NCBI GenBank assembly: GCA_023260615.1
Contig: JALQUY010000101.1
Span: 1 to 5,388 of the forward strand
Direction of reading: 5' to 3'
Source of the DNA: Schleiferiaceae bacterium
Lineage (GTDB): Bacteria; Bacteroidota; Bacteroidia; Flavobacteriales; Schleiferiaceae
DNA: 5,388 bases
Position numbers and translations under genes: made by a program. This document shows positions 5,147 through 5,388 of this stretch, piece after piece (position 1 is the stretch's first letter; each line of letters begins with the position of its first letter). The notes under the pieces are model-generated. The model saw only the letters and a list, made by a program, of their open reading frames with translations. It was not told where the DNA came from and made no database searches.

Positions 5147-5388
5147 ATGAAAAACGTGCGGGTAATTTCCATGGGAGCCGCCGTGCTAGCAGGATTGGCA
5201 GGTGCGATTCCCACGTTGGGAATCTGGTTCTCAAGTTCAGACAGCATGGTCACCTCAGCAGTTGTACTGACTGTTGTGTTGGTTGTGGTTGCTGCCTTGT
5301 TGGCCGTGGCCAGCGCAGTAAATGGCATGTTGATTAACCCAGCAAGCTTGCGAGGTGCAGGTGTTGGCTTGGGCGCTCTTCTTGCTGT
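5147..5388 (+). CDS. Small multi-pass membrane protein downstream of exbB (3' partial)
   Basis: An open frame begins with ATG at 5147 and continues to the right edge, giving 80 complete codons with no stop. It reads MKNVRVISMGAAVLAGLAG and is strongly hydrophobic: segments at about 6-28 and 36-58, then a short NGMLINPASLRG turn with an NP motif (64-65), and a third segment beginning near 71 (AGVGLGALLA). It starts 13 bp after the exbB stop on the same strand and shares its promoter. In Bacteroidota an uncharacterised membrane protein of three or more segments often lies between exbB and the exbD pair, and the NP-x-SL turn before the third segment fits what I recall of it. I cannot name a domain family. 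Its position suggests an accessory subunit of the ExbB-ExbD-TonB system, which is inference. Confidence 0.75.
   Translation, partial: MKNVRVISMGAAVLAGLAGAIPTLGIWFSSSDSMVTSAVVLTVVLVVVAALLAVASAVNGMLINPASLRGAGVGLGALLA

Noticed and set aside
4252..5328. Minus-strand frames opposite exbB and the following gene (4252-4509, 4353-4607, 4737-5006, 5137-5328)
   Set aside because: They are opposite a highly conserved channel protein or its hydrophobic neighbour. Their Ser/Thr/Ala-rich products reflect the complement of Ala- and Glu-rich coding sequence.

Overview
This window looks like chromosomal DNA from a member of the Bacteroidota, most likely Flavobacteriales (a marine Cryomorphaceae/Schleiferiaceae-like organism; the family-level guess is inference). 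The evidence is a type IX secretion (T9SS) C-terminal domain at the left edge, a DUF4199 membrane protein and a Lacal_2735-type small protein (both Bacteroidota families), an ExbB with a cleavable signal peptide and acidic linker, promoter boxes of the Bacteroidota TAnnTTTG type, and no convincing Shine-Dalgarno sequence before any start codon.

Layout: (1) 3-329 (+) is the 3' end of a secreted PKD/T9SS protein whose body lies outside the window. (2) 330-427 is a convergent intergenic gap filled by a perfect 35-bp tandem duplication (361-430) whose second copy includes the stop codon of the next gene. (3) On the minus strand, a membrane-anchored GyrI-like protein (2804-2202) is followed after 16 bp by an RhlE-type DEAD-box RNA helicase (2185-428) with a TTG start and a tail of about 210 Arg/Ser/Gly/Glu-rich residues. 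(4) A divergent promoter region (2805-2927) separates that pair from a plus-strand operon of a DUF4199 membrane protein, a 61-residue Lacal_2735-like protein and a LOG-family phosphoribohydrolase; the last two overlap by ATGA. (5) A gap of about 100 bp carries the best promoter in the window (4214-4245). It drives an ExbB/TolQ/MotA proton-channel gene (4291-5133) and then a small multi-pass membrane protein that starts at 5147 and runs off the right edge. By analogy with other Bacteroidota, exbD genes would be expected to the right.

How the genes work together: the ExbB gene and its membrane partner probably begin a TonB-energising operon for the outer membrane. The helicase is a housekeeping RNA-remodelling enzyme. 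The LOG enzyme acts in the cytoplasm on nucleoside monophosphates. No mobile element, CRISPR array, RNA gene or defence system is visible. The content is mostly conserved core genes; the most interesting signals are in start-site architecture (predicted leaderless starts, a TTG start next to an anti-Shine-Dalgarno-like sequence) and in the tandem repeat.
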